In this document: positions 35,738 to 43,554 of the stretch, piece by piece
How positions within the stretch are numbered: the stretch's first letter is position 1
How the letters are laid out: every line of letters starts with the position of its first letter
DNA from: Methylomonas sp.
GTDB lineage: Bacteria; Pseudomonadota; Gammaproteobacteria; Methylococcales; Methylomonadaceae
Assembly (NCBI GenBank): GCA_002928965.1
Contig: PERU01000013.1
Span: 1-64,000 of the forward strand
DNA: 64,000 nt
Direction: 5' to 3'
The notes under the pieces: model-generated
Database searches by the model: none
Told to the model about the DNA's origin: nothing
What the model saw: only the letters and a program-made list of their open reading frames with translations
Program-made: the position numbers and the translations under genes

Positions 35738-36661
35738 TTAAAAGCGGATGTCAGCAGATAAATACATGAGCCAGCTTTCGGTTAAAGCGTCGTCGAAATA
35801 ACGATAGTTTCTGGCCGCGCCGTAATTCAGTTCAATGTCTGTGCCCAATCGCCAGCGGTGTTCGTATTGAATGTTGCCCACCATGTTGGAGCCATAATCT
35901 TGTTGCCAGTAATCGCCAACCGTAACAGCCACGCGTTGATGAAAGTCTGTTTCGTAATTTCGATAGGTCAACCAATCGTTGTCAAATGTTATGGATGCGA
36001 TGGCATCCTGTTTTGGGCTAAAGTAAAAGCCGTTGGCTGGCAGTGTATTGGTTGAGTAACCAAGATTCAAATAGGTTGCAAACTTATAAATGGGGCCGCT
36101 GTACCAGCGTTCGTAATAAGCAAAATCACCGCCGAAACGATTGTTGTCATCGCTAAAGTTGTAATAGTTGCCGGAAAGCCGGAAATATCGAGATTCATTG
36201 ACACGGTAAGTCGCGCCTACGCGAGCAGATTTTGCGGTGACAGTAGCCTCTTCGGAGCTAAGTGCACGTAAAGAAATGTTGTTATCCAGGCTGCTCAGAC
36301 GAGTAAATAGCTGCCATTGATCGTTGAGTTGATAATCCAGCCCCAAATCCACCCCCACAGCGCTGGACTGGAAGTTGTCATAATGGACTTCTGCCGTTGC
36401 AACGGCTTCATCTTTGGCATATTCAACACCAGCGCCATGGGTCAGCAAATAACCTCGACTTTCTTTGAATAAGCCCGTTCTCCAGCCTTCGTGGGCAAAT
36501 ACGCGAAAATTTTTCTCAATGGGTGGCGAATATAAATAACCGTCAATCGCTGCTTCGTTACTGCTAACAAAGTCATTGTTGGCTTGCGGCTCATTTTTAC
36601 TGAAACCACCACTGGCAAAGATTTTCAACTCGGGCTTGTTATGCTTTTTCCAGGCCTGCAT
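35738..36661 (-). CDS. pgaA: PgaA beta-barrel region, 3' part of a split pgaA
   Basis: A 307-residue frame with the PgaA outer-membrane barrel: ASGGFSKNE near the start, DGYLYSPPIEKNFRVFAHEG, alternating aromatic strands, FSDDNNRFGGD, YFSPKQDA, VTVGDYWQQDYGSNMVG and a terminal strand ending DIRF. It has no signal peptide, so alone it could not be exported. Its open frame continues upstream of the ATG, adding VIKQ, which joins naturally to YPEDSG at the end of the preceding frame. It is therefore the continuation of the 36670-40179 gene after a frameshift. Confidence 0.88.
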   Translation of the reverse strand: MQAWKKHNKPELKIFASGGFSKNEPQANNDFVSSNEAAIDGYLYSPPIEKNFRVFAHEGWRTGLFKESRGYLLTHGAGVEYAKDEAVATAEVHYDNFQSSAVGVDLGLDYQLNDQWQLFTRLSSLDNNISLRALSSEEATVTAKSARVGATYRVNESRYFRLSGNYYNFSDDNNRFGGDFAYYERWYSGPIYKFATYLNLGYSTNTLPANGFYFSPKQDAIASITFDNDWLTYRNYETDFHQRVAVTVGDYWQQDYGSNMVGNIQYEHRWRLGTDIELNYGAARNYRYFDDALTESWLMYLSADIRF

Positions 36662-36666
36662 CTGCT

Positions 36667-36694
36667 TGATTACCCGGAGTCTTCCGGGTAATCA
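36667..36694. other. Perfect 12-bp palindrome at the pgaA frameshift site
   Basis: TGATTACCCGGA (36667-36678) and TCCGGGTAATCA (36683-36694) are perfect reverse complements with a 4-nt loop. The stop codon of the TPR frame and the run of three G (plus-strand CCC at 36673-36675) lie inside one arm. Restoring one G would fuse the two pgaA frames and would spoil the palindrome. Confidence 0.85.
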
Positions 36695-39600
36695 CGATAT
36701 AGATCATAGGTTATGGCCGCTTCCTGAGGATAATCTCGCAGTTCATGAGCGACCTTGGCTTGGGTGAGTTTCAAGCCAAAATGCTCCGGGGATTTTATTT
36801 GGGCTTGCTCGATTTCCCGTTGGGCCTTGAGCGGCCAGCCACGGTAGTAATAAATTTCAGCCAGTTTGCTGTGAATGTTGGTGTTATCAGGGTGTTGCAG
36901 ATGTAATTGTTTCAGGCGGATTTGCGCGGTTTTTAAGTCATCCACATAAGCAGGAAATAACGCGGCAAGTAGATCGGCAGTGACTTTGTTGGGATTGTCG
37001 ATTTGCGTTTCGCTGCCATCGGCACTTCGTGAGGTAATGGTTTTCGGCTGTTCATTCGCCAGATTTTCTGCCGTCTGCAGGGCCAAGTCCAATTGCTCGG
37101 CTTCCAGATACGCATAGGTCAGTGAGGCCTTGGCATTGAAATAGTCAGGCACTTCCTGCAGCACGCCCAAATAAAGATCGCGGGCTTGCTGAGGATTGCG
37201 GTTGTTGAGATAAGCGTCTGCCGCCGCCATCCGGGCATATACCGGTAAAGCCGTATTTTGCTGCAGTAATTGTTGGTAAAGACTGATGGTATCCGCCATG
37301 CGGCGCCTATCCCGTAACGCTACCAGTAAATCGAACTGGGCGCGTTGCTGCCAAAGTGTCGGGTCCGGCAGTTGTAGTTTTTCAGTGAGGGCGATGTTTT
37401 CCTGCAATTCGTTGATGGCTTGATCGGTGGCGCGATAATCACGCGGATCAATTGATAAGGCTTGCTCGCCCTGGCGGATTTGTTCGGCCGCATGTCGCCA
37501 CTTGAGTCCGGTCCATTCTTCATCGCTAAACAGCAGTCGATGACTATTGGCTTGGGTTAAAGCCTGATCGACCTTGCCGGCATTTGCCAATGAAAATGCC
37601 AATCCACGCTCGGCTTCTGGTTGTGTCGGGGCGATTTCAAGCACATGCTGATATTGCTCAACAGCCTCCGGATACTGGCTGGCAAAGCTATGCGCATTAG
37701 CTTGAGTCAGCAATAATTCAACCGAATTTGGGAAGCTTTCGCGCAGTTGCTGCAGGTAATTGATGGCTTCAAGGTTTTTTTGTTGATCCAGCAACAACCA
37801 GGCTTGCGCCAGTTTTGGCGTTAAGCGTTGCGGATCTCGAGCTGCGGCTTGCTGAAACAGATTTTCGGCAAGCGGGAAATTACGCAGGTTGCGGGCCGAG
37901 CGGCCGGCGGTCTCCAATACATAAATCGGTGCGGTTTGCATATCGATTTGCTGCGCCTGTTGCAAAGCGTCCTGGTCGCGCTCCAGCCAAGCCAGGATTT
38001 GTAGTAGTTCATGCCGGTAGCGGGGTTGTTGCGGATGCTGATCTGCTAACGTTTGCATTTGCAACAAAATCGGCTCGATAGCGGGTTTTTGATCGGTTTC
38101 CAGATAGATGCGCACCAGACTCACTAATGCATCCAGATTGTCCGGCTCGTTATCCAAACTTTGCAGATACACATCGCGAGCCGCAGCGGGTTGTTTAAGT
38201 TTTAGATAGCTATCAGCAACCGCCAATAAGGCGTAATTGGGTAAGACTCGCTGTTGGGTTTGTGCTGCTTGAAAATCCGCATCCACGTCGGCGTAGCGTT
38301 GCCGGTCGCGTAAGGCGACCAAACGGTCGGCCAAGGCGCGATTGCGCCAGACTTCTTTGTCAGCCAGTTTTAGTTTGGGCAGTGAAGCCAGATTGGTATC
38401 GATAGCCTGTAAGGCTTGATCGATGCTGCGAAAATCGGCCGGGTTGGTCTGTAAGATTTTTTCGCCATGCCGCAGTAGACCCGCGGCATGTTGCCAATTT
38501 AAATCGGCCCATAGATCGTCTGTTACTAAAGACCGGTGTTGCCGAGCGATTTGCAGGGCTTGCCCCGATCTGCCAGCTGCAGCCAAAGAGCGTATCAGTC
38601 CACGGGTGGCTTCTTGATTTTGCGGCTGGATATTCAGTATTGTTTGATAAAGCTGGCTGGCTTGTCTGGCATGGCCGGCCATTTCGTGAGCTTGGGCTTG
38701 GGCCCAGAGCACATCAGGATTTTCTTCACTGGTTTGCGCTAAATCGTCAAAATAACGCGCGGCTGATCTGCTTTCATGTTTGTCCAGCAATAACAAGCCC
38801 AATCCCAACCGGGGTGTTAGTCGTTCAGGGGTTTTTTCTGTCGCCAAGCGATAGAGTTCTTCAGCTTTGGAGAATTGGTGACATTCGCGCGCGGCTTTGG
38901 CAATGGTTTCCAGCACATAAGCCGGGGCATTGTGTAAATCAATACTTTCAGCTTCGCTCAGCACTTGGGTGTTTTGACCGCTCCATTGTAAAAACTGCAG
39001 ATAATCGTAACGATAGCCGGGGGTATCCGGGTGACTGTCAGCAATCCGCTTTAATTGCGGCAGGATAGTGTTAAGAGCTGCATTATCATGATTTGCCATG
39101 CTGATATTTGCCAGCGATTTCCAGGCTACAAAATTATCCGCTTGTTCGGCAACGATTTGGGTAAGCAGTGTATGGGCTTGCTGTGGTTGATTGTCTGTTA
39201 AGTAGGCGTTGGCTACCGCGGATTTTGCATAGAGTGGTAATGCGGCTTGATTGACTTGCTGGAAGCGTTCAATGACTTGTTTCGGCTGTTGATGGTCATG
39301 TAGAGCAAGCAATAAGTCGGCTTCAGCGCGGGTTTGCCATGATTTTGGCTGTGTTAGTTTGAGCGTCGGTAATAGTGCTAGATTATTTCTGAGAACTTGA
39401 ATGGCTTGCTCGGTTTTAGTGAAGTCATTTGGATTTGCGGCTAAAGCGAGTTCTCCTTGGCGAACCAGCCAGGAAGCATGATCCCAATTTAAGCGGGCAA
39501 TCAGTTCATCGCTGAGTAATGGCCGGTGTGTATTGGCTGTGGCAATTGCGCCAGCAAAGTCTTGTTTGGCTGTTTGCGATTGAATTAAACTCAGTACGGC

Positions 39601-40179
39601 ATCCTTGTTGTCCGGTTGATTGCTTAGCAGGCTTTGCAAAAGTTGATCGGCGCGTGCGATTTGGCCGTCTTGCCTGAGTGCGTTTGCCAATGCCTGAGTC
39701 AATTCGGGATGGTCGGGAAAGCTTTCGCCGAGTTGCTCGAAATGTACGATTGCTGCTTGGGTTTGTTGTTGATCCAGCATCACCAAGCCTAGACCCAATT
39801 GAGGGGTGAGCCGCTCAGGGGTCTTTGCTGCGGCCTTGCCATACAGCTCGCTGGCACGCTCAAGTTGGCCTTTGTTGCGGGCGGCTTTGGCTATGGCTTC
39901 AAGCACAAAGGCGGGTGCGCGCTTTAAATCCAGCTTTTCAGCTTGTGTCAGAACCTCGTCATCGCGTTCCGCCCAGGACAATACCTGAATAAAATCAAAC
40001 AAATATTTTTTGCGCTTGGGATGTTCGTCGGCTAGTCGCGCCAACTCCGGCAAAGCAACGACAAATTCACCTTCTCGAGCTTGCTGCAAAGCTTGTCGAT
40101 ACAGGGCTTCGTCACTCGTTTTGGCAAAGGTGTTGCCAGCAGGTAGCAAAAGCGCAACGGCAATAATTTTGCGGTTCAT
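36670..40179 (-). CDS. pgaA: PgaA TPR region, 5' part of a split pgaA
   Basis: A 1169-residue frame: signal peptide (GNTFAK) then tetratricopeptide repeats to the end. The TPR block is internally triplicated: LLDQQ/LLDKH, PERLTPxLGLGL, APxYVLETxAKAAR and RQGELAL-like segments recur about every 345 residues. It ends YDLYRDYPEDSG and stop, exactly where PgaA normally passes into the barrel encoded next. The combined product would be about 1480 residues against about 800 in E. coli PgaA, due to the expanded TPR. PgaA exports PNAG across the outer membrane. No pgaB deacetylase follows. Confidence 0.88.
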   Translation of the reverse strand: MNRKIIAVALLLPAGNTFAKTSDEALYRQALQQAREGEFVVALPELARLADEHPKRKKYLFDFIQVLSWAERDDEVLTQAEKLDLKRAPAFVLEAIAKAARNKGQLERASELYGKAAAKTPERLTPQLGLGLVMLDQQQTQAAIVHFEQLGESFPDHPELTQALANALRQDGQIARADQLLQSLLSNQPDNKDAVLSLIQSQTAKQDFAGAIATANTHRPLLSDELIARLNWDHASWLVRQGELALAANPNDFTKTEQAIQVLRNNLALLPTLKLTQPKSWQTRAEADLLLALHDHQQPKQVIERFQQVNQAALPLYAKSAVANAYLTDNQPQQAHTLLTQIVAEQADNFVAWKSLANISMANHDNAALNTILPQLKRIADSHPDTPGYRYDYLQFLQWSGQNTQVLSEAESIDLHNAPAYVLETIAKAARECHQFSKAEELYRLATEKTPERLTPRLGLGLLLLDKHESRSAARYFDDLAQTSEENPDVLWAQAQAHEMAGHARQASQLYQTILNIQPQNQEATRGLIRSLAAAGRSGQALQIARQHRSLVTDDLWADLNWQHAAGLLRHGEKILQTNPADFRSIDQALQAIDTNLASLPKLKLADKEVWRNRALADRLVALRDRQRYADVDADFQAAQTQQRVLPNYALLAVADSYLKLKQPAAARDVYLQSLDNEPDNLDALVSLVRIYLETDQKPAIEPILLQMQTLADQHPQQPRYRHELLQILAWLERDQDALQQAQQIDMQTAPIYVLETAGRSARNLRNFPLAENLFQQAAARDPQRLTPKLAQAWLLLDQQKNLEAINYLQQLRESFPNSVELLLTQANAHSFASQYPEAVEQYQHVLEIAPTQPEAERGLAFSLANAGKVDQALTQANSHRLLFSDEEWTGLKWRHAAEQIRQGEQALSIDPRDYRATDQAINELQENIALTEKLQLPDPTLWQQRAQFDLLVALRDRRRMADTISLYQQLLQQNTALPVYARMAAADAYLNNRNPQQARDLYLGVLQEVPDYFNAKASLTYAYLEAEQLDLALQTAENLANEQPKTITSRSADGSETQIDNPNKVTADLLAALFPAYVDDLKTAQIRLKQLHLQHPDNTNIHSKLAEIYYYRGWPLKAQREIEQAQIKSPEHFGLKLTQAKVAHELRDYPQEAAITYDLYRDYPEDSG

Positions 40180-40241
40180 CAGATTAGGGTTGTTTGAATT
40201 GACTATCCGTGTCGTTTCGGAATGGATGGGTTTAGATGGAA

Positions 40242-40264
40242 ATAGATACTTTATCAGTATCTAT
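40242..40264. promoter_or_regulatory. Palindrome upstream of pgaA
   Basis: Perfect 9-bp arms ATAGATACT and AGTATCTAT separated by 5 nt, 63 bp upstream of the pgaA start codon. The form suggests an operator for the pga operon. The remainder of the 470-bp gap to 40649 shows no gene. Confidence 0.45.
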
Positions 40265-40649
40265 CAAAATATTGGATTAAATATAACCCAGCTATCCAAT
40301 TATTGGAAGAAGTAAAGCCTAAGTCGTGCTGTTACAGGTTGACTGAGCGGTAAGTTGTTTTCGCTAATTCAAAGATACACGTCGTAAATCCTGTCCCGGC
40401 ATCCTCACAGCGGAGCATAAGTAAATTGCCAAAATCCAGACTGGATGGAGGGCTGGTGCTTAAATTGCCATTGATAGCAATAATTTAAAACCAACACCTT
40501 ATGGTTTATTTTATTTGCTAGATGCTTGCCATCCATGGCACTGGTTGCTTCCTATTTCAAACCACGTCAGGCTCTGCTAACGTGACTGTCTGTAAGCCGA
40601 TACTGATCAGGAAGGGTTTAGCTTAAGCGTCGGTCAGGCGGTCTGAGTC

Positions 40650-41294
40650 TTAGTTTTTGAATTTGCGTTTACTGAATAACAGCATGAAACCTGAAACAAA
40701 CAGCCATGCGCTTGGGGGAAGTGGCACGGGAGTGGTAATTTGCAGTGGAGTGTATTCAACCACAAAGCCACGCGCTGTATAACGAACCTGATTGTCCACC
40801 AGTTCGGAGTTGTTGACATTGGTGTCATTCCAGCGGCCGCCGTTTATATCAGATGCTCTCCACCAATACATTAAGTAATCTTCCGGATCAGGGGTTGCGT
40901 TAGAGCCATCCTGCCAATGGTTGGGTTCGCCATCATGCCAGTTGCTGTAGCTGAAGCTTTCGCCGGTTACCCATTGCCAGTTTTGGTGTTCCCAAATGCC
41001 GTTACTGTTTTGTTTGCTTACGTCAAAACCACCCAAAAAGGTGCCTCGTGCACCAATAACGTCCCAAAGGTAGTCGTCTTCCTGTTGACTGGTTATTGTC
41101 GCCAAATAACCATTGCTGTAACCGGGGCGTGTCAAACTTTCGGCGAATAGCTTGGCTTCGTTCCAGTCCAGGCGCCAATCATCAGTGAAAGTATGTAATT
41201 CATAGTAGTGATCATTGCCACTGGAGACAACAGCAGCTTGCAGGTTTAAACTCATTGCTGTCAGCATGAGTGCCGAAAAAAGCTTTAAAGACAT
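40650..41294 (-). CDS. C-type lectin-like protein with VPLPA-CTERM sorting signal
   Basis: A 214-residue exported protein: signal peptide (cleavage after LQA), then a C-type lectin fold with DWNEAKLFAESL, GYLATITSQQEDDYLWDVIG, FLGGFD, WQWVTGESFSYSNWHDGEPN (the WxWVTGE and EPN elements) and RWND. The C-terminus has VPLPPSAWLFVSGFMLLF and a basic KRKFKN tail, which is an exosortase VPLPA-type signal. The EPN triplet suggests mannose-type ligands if calcium binding is intact. A surface carbohydrate-binding role next to the pga operon is inference. Confidence 0.85.
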   Translation of the reverse strand: MSLKLFSALMLTAMSLNLQAAVVSSGNDHYYELHTFTDDWRLDWNEAKLFAESLTRPGYSNGYLATITSQQEDDYLWDVIGARGTFLGGFDVSKQNSNGIWEHQNWQWVTGESFSYSNWHDGEPNHWQDGSNATPDPEDYLMYWWRASDINGGRWNDTNVNNSELVDNQVRYTARGFVVEYTPLQITTPVPLPPSAWLFVSGFMLLFSKRKFKN

Positions 41295-41619
41295 GGTTTA
41301 TTCTCCGTTAAAGATGTCAGGTAAGGTTTAAATTTAAGAATCAAGCAAAGTTAAGCATTTATCATGCCGCCATGTCTTTGACAAGGTCCGGAATAATAAA
41401 TTCTCTGGCCGCTGAATTTGGAAAATGTGTAATTATTCACCGAGGATTCTTCGGATAAATCCCCTCTGAACCCCCTTTTTTAAAGGGGGCGATAACTTTG
41501 AAGTTACTTTTGAACCCTCACTGAATAGATACGAAAATTTGTATATTAATTGCTGATAAATACCCGGTCTTAATACTGTTTCAGCTATTGAAGGGTATCA
41601 CAATAGGTCCTTTATAAAT

Positions 41620-41652
41620 GACACAAGTGGCAGGTGGGATGTCACTTGTGTC
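41620..41652 (-). terminator. Hairpin after the paralogue gene
   Basis: Perfect 10-bp arms GACACAAGTG (41620-41629) and CACTTGTGTC (41643-41652) lie just beyond the stop of the minus-strand gene at 41659. Only a weak T-rich tail follows, so termination efficiency is uncertain. A CCCCC/GGGGG repeat fragment lies further out at 41461-41491; the rest of the gap holds nothing recognisable. Confidence 0.5.
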
Positions 41653-41658
41653 GCTCGA

Positions 41659-42060
41659 CTATTGCACCCTTAATAAATAACCATCTGTTTTCTCACATCC
41701 CGGTTTGCTATGGGCTTTTACACTGATGCGGATAAAGCCATGCCCCAGTGGTTTGTCGGCTTTGCCTTTTACTAACAGTCTCCCGCTTTTCTGTGGGGTG
41801 ATTTCCAATTGTTTTGCGGTGAAATGTTGCTTTAACTCGCCAAAACTAATATTCACTTCAATAGATGTCGGAGCGGTGTTGGATGAGGTGACGAACGAAA
41901 ATTCACGAAAGCTTTGCAAATATTTGTTGGGTGCGGGTTCGAAGTCTGAAAAGCTGGGTTTATCACAACCACTGGAACTGGAGCTGCTGCCATAAGCGTA
42001 AACGTGAGGGGCTTGTAAACTTAGTATCAGCGCTGCGCCGGTTAAATAAAGGCTTTTCAT
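41659..42060 (-). CDS. Secreted protein, paralogue of the gene at 2403
   Basis: A 133-residue exported protein starting MKSLYLTGAALILSL; this ATG has GGAG 6 nt upstream, whereas the in-frame ATG at 42072 lies before that site. Signal peptide, serine-rich stretch with one Cys, then a beta domain with REFSFVTSS, LLVKGKADKP, GFIRISVKAH and CEKTDGYLLRVQ. It aligns with the 2403-2819 product, where the Ser-rich stretch is replaced by a Gly/His-rich one. Function unknown. Confidence 0.75.
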   Translation of the reverse strand: MKSLYLTGAALILSLQAPHVYAYGSSSSSSGCDKPSFSDFEPAPNKYLQSFREFSFVTSSNTAPTSIEVNISFGELKQHFTAKQLEITPQKSGRLLVKGKADKPLGHGFIRISVKAHSKPGCEKTDGYLLRVQ

Positions 42061-42134
42061 AGTCTGCTCCACAGTGGTTTATTATTATAAAGTTCTAAGG
42101 TTACCAATAATTTGTCAAAGTGGGAGGATTTCCT

Positions 42135-42482
42135 ATGCCTTATTTAAAGTTAAGCACCAATCTCAATATCAGCGCCGAGCAAACCTCGCAATTGTTACCC
42201 GCATTGTCGCAGTTAATGGCCAAAGAAACCGGCAAGCCTGAGCGCTATGTGATGGTGGAATTAACTGCAGATAAAGCCATGCTGTTTGGTGGTTCGGATG
42301 CACCCTTGGCTTATGTCGAGTGTAAAAGCATCGGCTTATCGGCCACGCAAGCCAAGTCGTTATCGTCCTCGATTGCGAACTTGCTGGATTCGCATTTAAG
42401 TATCACCAGTAACCGGCTGTATATTGAATTCAGCGATTGCCCGGCAGAATTTTGGGGCTGGAATGGTGCAACGTTCGGTTAG
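42135..42482 (+). CDS. MIF-like tautomerase
   Basis: A 115-residue protein of the macrophage migration inhibitory factor/phenylpyruvate tautomerase family, which has the same usual length. ATG 42135, with GGGAGG upstream, leaves the catalytic proline as residue 2 (MPYLKLSTN), whereas a longer start would block it. LAKETGKPERYVMV, a KSIGLSA-like segment and RLYIEFSDCPAEFWGWNGATFG match the family end. Substrate unknown. Confidence 0.92.
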   Translation: MPYLKLSTNLNISAEQTSQLLPALSQLMAKETGKPERYVMVELTADKAMLFGGSDAPLAYVECKSIGLSATQAKSLSSSIANLLDSHLSITSNRLYIEFSDCPAEFWGWNGATFG

Positions 42483-42720
42483 CCTTGACATCAGATTGAA
42501 ATGACGGTTTGCAAGTCTTGCGTCAAGATGGTGCTGAACTGAACTGCTTGGTGCAATGCTATGGTGATTGGCCGAATGAGCGGTATCCTAAAACGGTGCA
42601 TATCGTCTGGCAATGCCCCAAAAAGAATCTCGGTTTACGGCGCTGGTGAGAGTCTTGCGAGTATGTTAATTTGTTCTCATGCCGCGCTTTGGCAGCACAT
42701 CTAAAACACAGGAGACCCTC

Positions 42721-43185
42721 ATGCAAGGCGATAAAAAAGTCATCGAATATCTTAATAGAACGTTGGAAAACGAACTCACCGCCATCAATCAATATTTTTT
42801 ACATGCGCGCATGTATAAAAACTGGGGTTATCAAAAACTCAACGAAAAGGAATATCACGAGTCCATTGACGAAATGAAGCATGCGGATAAATTGATCGAA
42901 AGAATTCTGTTTCTGGAAGGCCTGCCCAACTTGCAAAGTCTGGGCAAGTTAATGATCGGTGAGAACCCCAAGGAAATGCTGGAGTGCGACTTAAAATTGG
43001 AAAAACTGGCGGTGCCGCTGTTGCGTGAAGCGATTGCACATTGCGAGTCGGTCGCCGATTACATTTCCCGCGAATTGTTCGAACATATTCTGGAAAGCGA
43101 AGAAGAACATATCGATTGGCTGGAAACCCAATTGGGTTTGGTCGAGCAAATCGGTATTCAGAATTATCTGCAGTCGCAGATGTGA
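42721..43185 (+). CDS. bfr: Bacterioferritin
   Basis: A 154-residue iron-storage protein. Ferroxidase residues are present in [15 protein letters not shown] (Glu, Tyr), [15 protein letters not shown] (Glu, His and the haem-ligand Met) and [12 protein letters not shown] (Glu, His). ATG 42721 has AGGAG upstream; an earlier in-frame ATG at 42679 adds a non-family extension. The 24-mer stores iron as ferric mineral with haem at dimer interfaces. No bfd ferredoxin adjacent. Confidence 0.96.
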   Translation: MQGDKKVIEYLNRTLENELTAINQYFLHARMYKNWGYQKLNEKEYHESIDEMKHADKLIERILFLEGLPNLQSLGKLMIGENPKEMLECDLKLEKLAVPLLREAIAHCESVADYISRELFEHILESEEEHIDWLETQLGLVEQIGIQNYLQSQM

Positions 43186-43315
43186 ATTAGGTGGCTGGTT
43201 CATCCCAGCCCCGTTGTTCCTACAGCAAGCTCACTGGGTCGATAACCCTAAAAGATGTAAAAAATGAAGTGTAACCAGCGAAAACTCTCACCTTAAGGAA
43301 AGCATAGTATCCCCA

Positions 43316-43344
43316 CGATTCCTATTATCGGACAGGCTCCTAGT
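43316..43344. repeat. 29-nt dispersed sequence, copy 2
   Basis: Matches 26045-26073 at 26 of 29 positions, with core ATCGGACAGGCTCCTAGT. Intergenic, downstream of bfr. Confidence 0.6.
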
Positions 43345-43420
43345 GCTAATCGTGGCTTCGCGGGTTGACCCTTGGTTTCTCTTTTGAGCAGAAAGCGCTC
43401 AATTTTTAGCTGCTAGCGAG

Positions 43421-43493
43421 CGTAGGGTGTGGTGAGTTTGCGAACCGCACCAATCGCGAACGATGCGCTTCACGCTGTTCAGCATATCCTACG
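43421..43493. repeat. CGTAGGGTG-type palindromic repeat
   Basis: Outer arms CGTAGG and CCTACG with nested complementary GGTGTGGT/ACCGCACC segments. This palindrome type is scattered through many proteobacterial genomes. Together with the 29-nt repeat it fills the 369-bp gap between bfr and the MMPL gene. Confidence 0.6.
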
Positions 43494-43554
43494 GCCCATA
43501 TTAAAGCTTGCTGTTTCCAGCAAGCCATTTTTGTTGAAGATTAATTCAGGGCTG

